A stretch of DNA of 64,000 nucleotides, from positions 92,460,575-92,524,574 of the forward strand of contig CM056583.1 in NCBI GenBank assembly GCA_029721435.1, written 5' to 3'. Positions 63,092-64,000 of the stretch are shown piece after piece (the stretch's first letter is position 1; every line of letters begins with the position of its first letter). A program made the position numbers and the translations under genes. The notes below the pieces were generated by a model. It had not been told where the DNA came from. It saw only the letters and a program-made list of their open reading frames with translations, and ran no database searches. Source of the DNA: Gymnothorax reevesii (taxonomy: Eukaryota > Chordata > Actinopteri > Anguilliformes > Muraenidae).

Positions 63092-64000
63092 TATTCCCTG
63101 TGTTTCTAGCTGTGGTCGAGTTCGCTTTTACACTTGTTGTAGAACTTCCTCATTTCAGGTTGTTTTGTCCACATATGTAGCCAAATTTTCACTCCAATAT
63201 ACTCTTCCAATTTCCTGCACTGGTGTGCGATCATATGAGCATAATAAAGCATCTTCCAAAAATCCTTTGCATCATTGACAAAATCCCACCCATCCGAAAT
63301 CATTGAAACAATTCCTCTTCGTAAAAATTAATCTCTTGACTACTATTTGCATAAGTATTTTGAAAGTTTCAGTCCACAGCCTGTCTGTGAAGACTAAAGG
63401 AATTAGTTTTTCCTGTTATATTGGATGGAGAGCTGACGGGTAAAACACTGTTCTGGTACATCAGCACATAATAGCCAGTGGCTGCAGTTATTTTGTTCCT
63501 AAAGGGCTACTGTACAACCTCCAGCTCGGCATCATTAGCAGAGATGCACACAGATGTGATGGTTCTGGCTGCCGGCTCAGATTTTCTTTGTGGCCCGTAT
63601 TTGGAGTTTCTTTAACTATCGGATTCTTTTCCCGGCGATTTCGTCAGGTGTGTGAGTCGCCTTCTCCGAAGGCTAAATAAGCCGGATGTCCGCCACGCCT
63701 CCTTTGCTGGATTGTATGATTTAGTAATCACTACAACCAGAAGATATCTCTCGTCAGGGAATCTTAGCAAATTTCTTTGCAGTAAATTTTTGGTTCATTT
63801 CTTCAGGGAAGTTTCCTTTTTCTCTCCCAATTTGTTTGTTTCTCTCTCGCTCTGCTTCCTGGTTCGTGTTGTTGGGCGTTCGTATTGGAAGCATGAGAGC
63901 TGTTCTCTTTCTTTGTTTATTTTTCTCCATGTGGGTATTTTAAGTCCTTACTGGTCCAATTTTCTCCAAGCCGCAGCATTTGGCCTCCCGATTCCTTCAG
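63092..64000. other. No gene recognised
   Basis: A 65-codon minus frame at 63106-63303 (KIWLHMWTKQPEMRKFYN) looks protein-like but matches nothing I know. The remaining DNA to the window end holds no domain or repeat that I can name. Confidence 0.35.

Noticed and set aside
63106..63303. Protein-like frame just outside the mariner remnant
   Set aside because: Looks less random than most short frames but matches no family that I know; too short to call.

Overview
The window looks like teleost fish genomic DNA and is almost entirely made of transposable elements. The evidence is a Rex3 (RTE-clade) LINE, several Tc1/mariner families, Gmr1-like Ty3/Gypsy elements with SCAN-like Gag, a PIF/Harbinger remnant and many short fish-type DNA-transposon fragments. 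I found no exon of a host gene that I could defend. Every recognisable reading frame belongs to a mobile element, and nearly all are broken. The species cannot be told from the sequence alone.

Layout. 1-3.9 kb: start of a LINE (minus), LTR scraps, a 19-21 bp tandem array, an LTR-like piece with hairpin repeats, and a 3'-truncated Tc1 copy (minus). 4.08-23.94 kb: a four-level nest. The outer layer is an unclassified DNA element with ATAGGTTTTCCCGGTCAATT inverted ends and CATTCAAATTC subterminal repeats. Inside it lie a Tc1 copy and Gypsy element A (plus). Gypsy element B (minus) sits in A's 3' LTR with target duplication CCTT. Gypsy element C (minus) sits in B's pol with target duplication GCATC. 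24.5-28.3 kb: a Tc1/mariner copy, a CR1-like LINE tail, a Tc1 end and a Harbinger nuclease remnant. 28.8-32.0 kb: Rex3. 32.8-41.4 kb: a degenerate Tc1 copy, unassigned DNA, a 6 x 111 bp minisatellite, a small MITE, a decayed integrase-family coding fragment and an LTR fragment. 45.6-47.4 kb: a TTAA-flanked element carrying a Tc1 fragment. 48.6-49.65 kb: a solo LTR. 51.7-55.85 kb: Gypsy element D (minus), which has lost protease, RT and RNase H and carries two solo LTRs. 56.6-60.25 kb: a TA-flanked element with GGGGAAGCC ends carrying an LTR and a Tc1 copy. 62.1-63.1 kb: a mariner-like remnant with an inserted CCCGTA-rich sequence.

How the parts relate. Elements B and C both order their genes gag, protease, integrase, then RT and RNase H. 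This is the Gmr1-type arrangement, with integrase ahead of RT, rather than the usual Gypsy order seen in A. C is the youngest: its two 785-bp LTRs differ at about 3 positions by eye. It is close to intact, with one in-frame TAA in gag and one frameshift between integrase and RT. B lacks the protease active-site region and carries several stops. Differences between paired LTRs, about 6 percent in A, 2 percent in B and 0.4 percent in C by eye, agree with the order of nesting. The region reads as a transposon graveyard with at least one recent arrival. All counts are by eye and should be recomputed.
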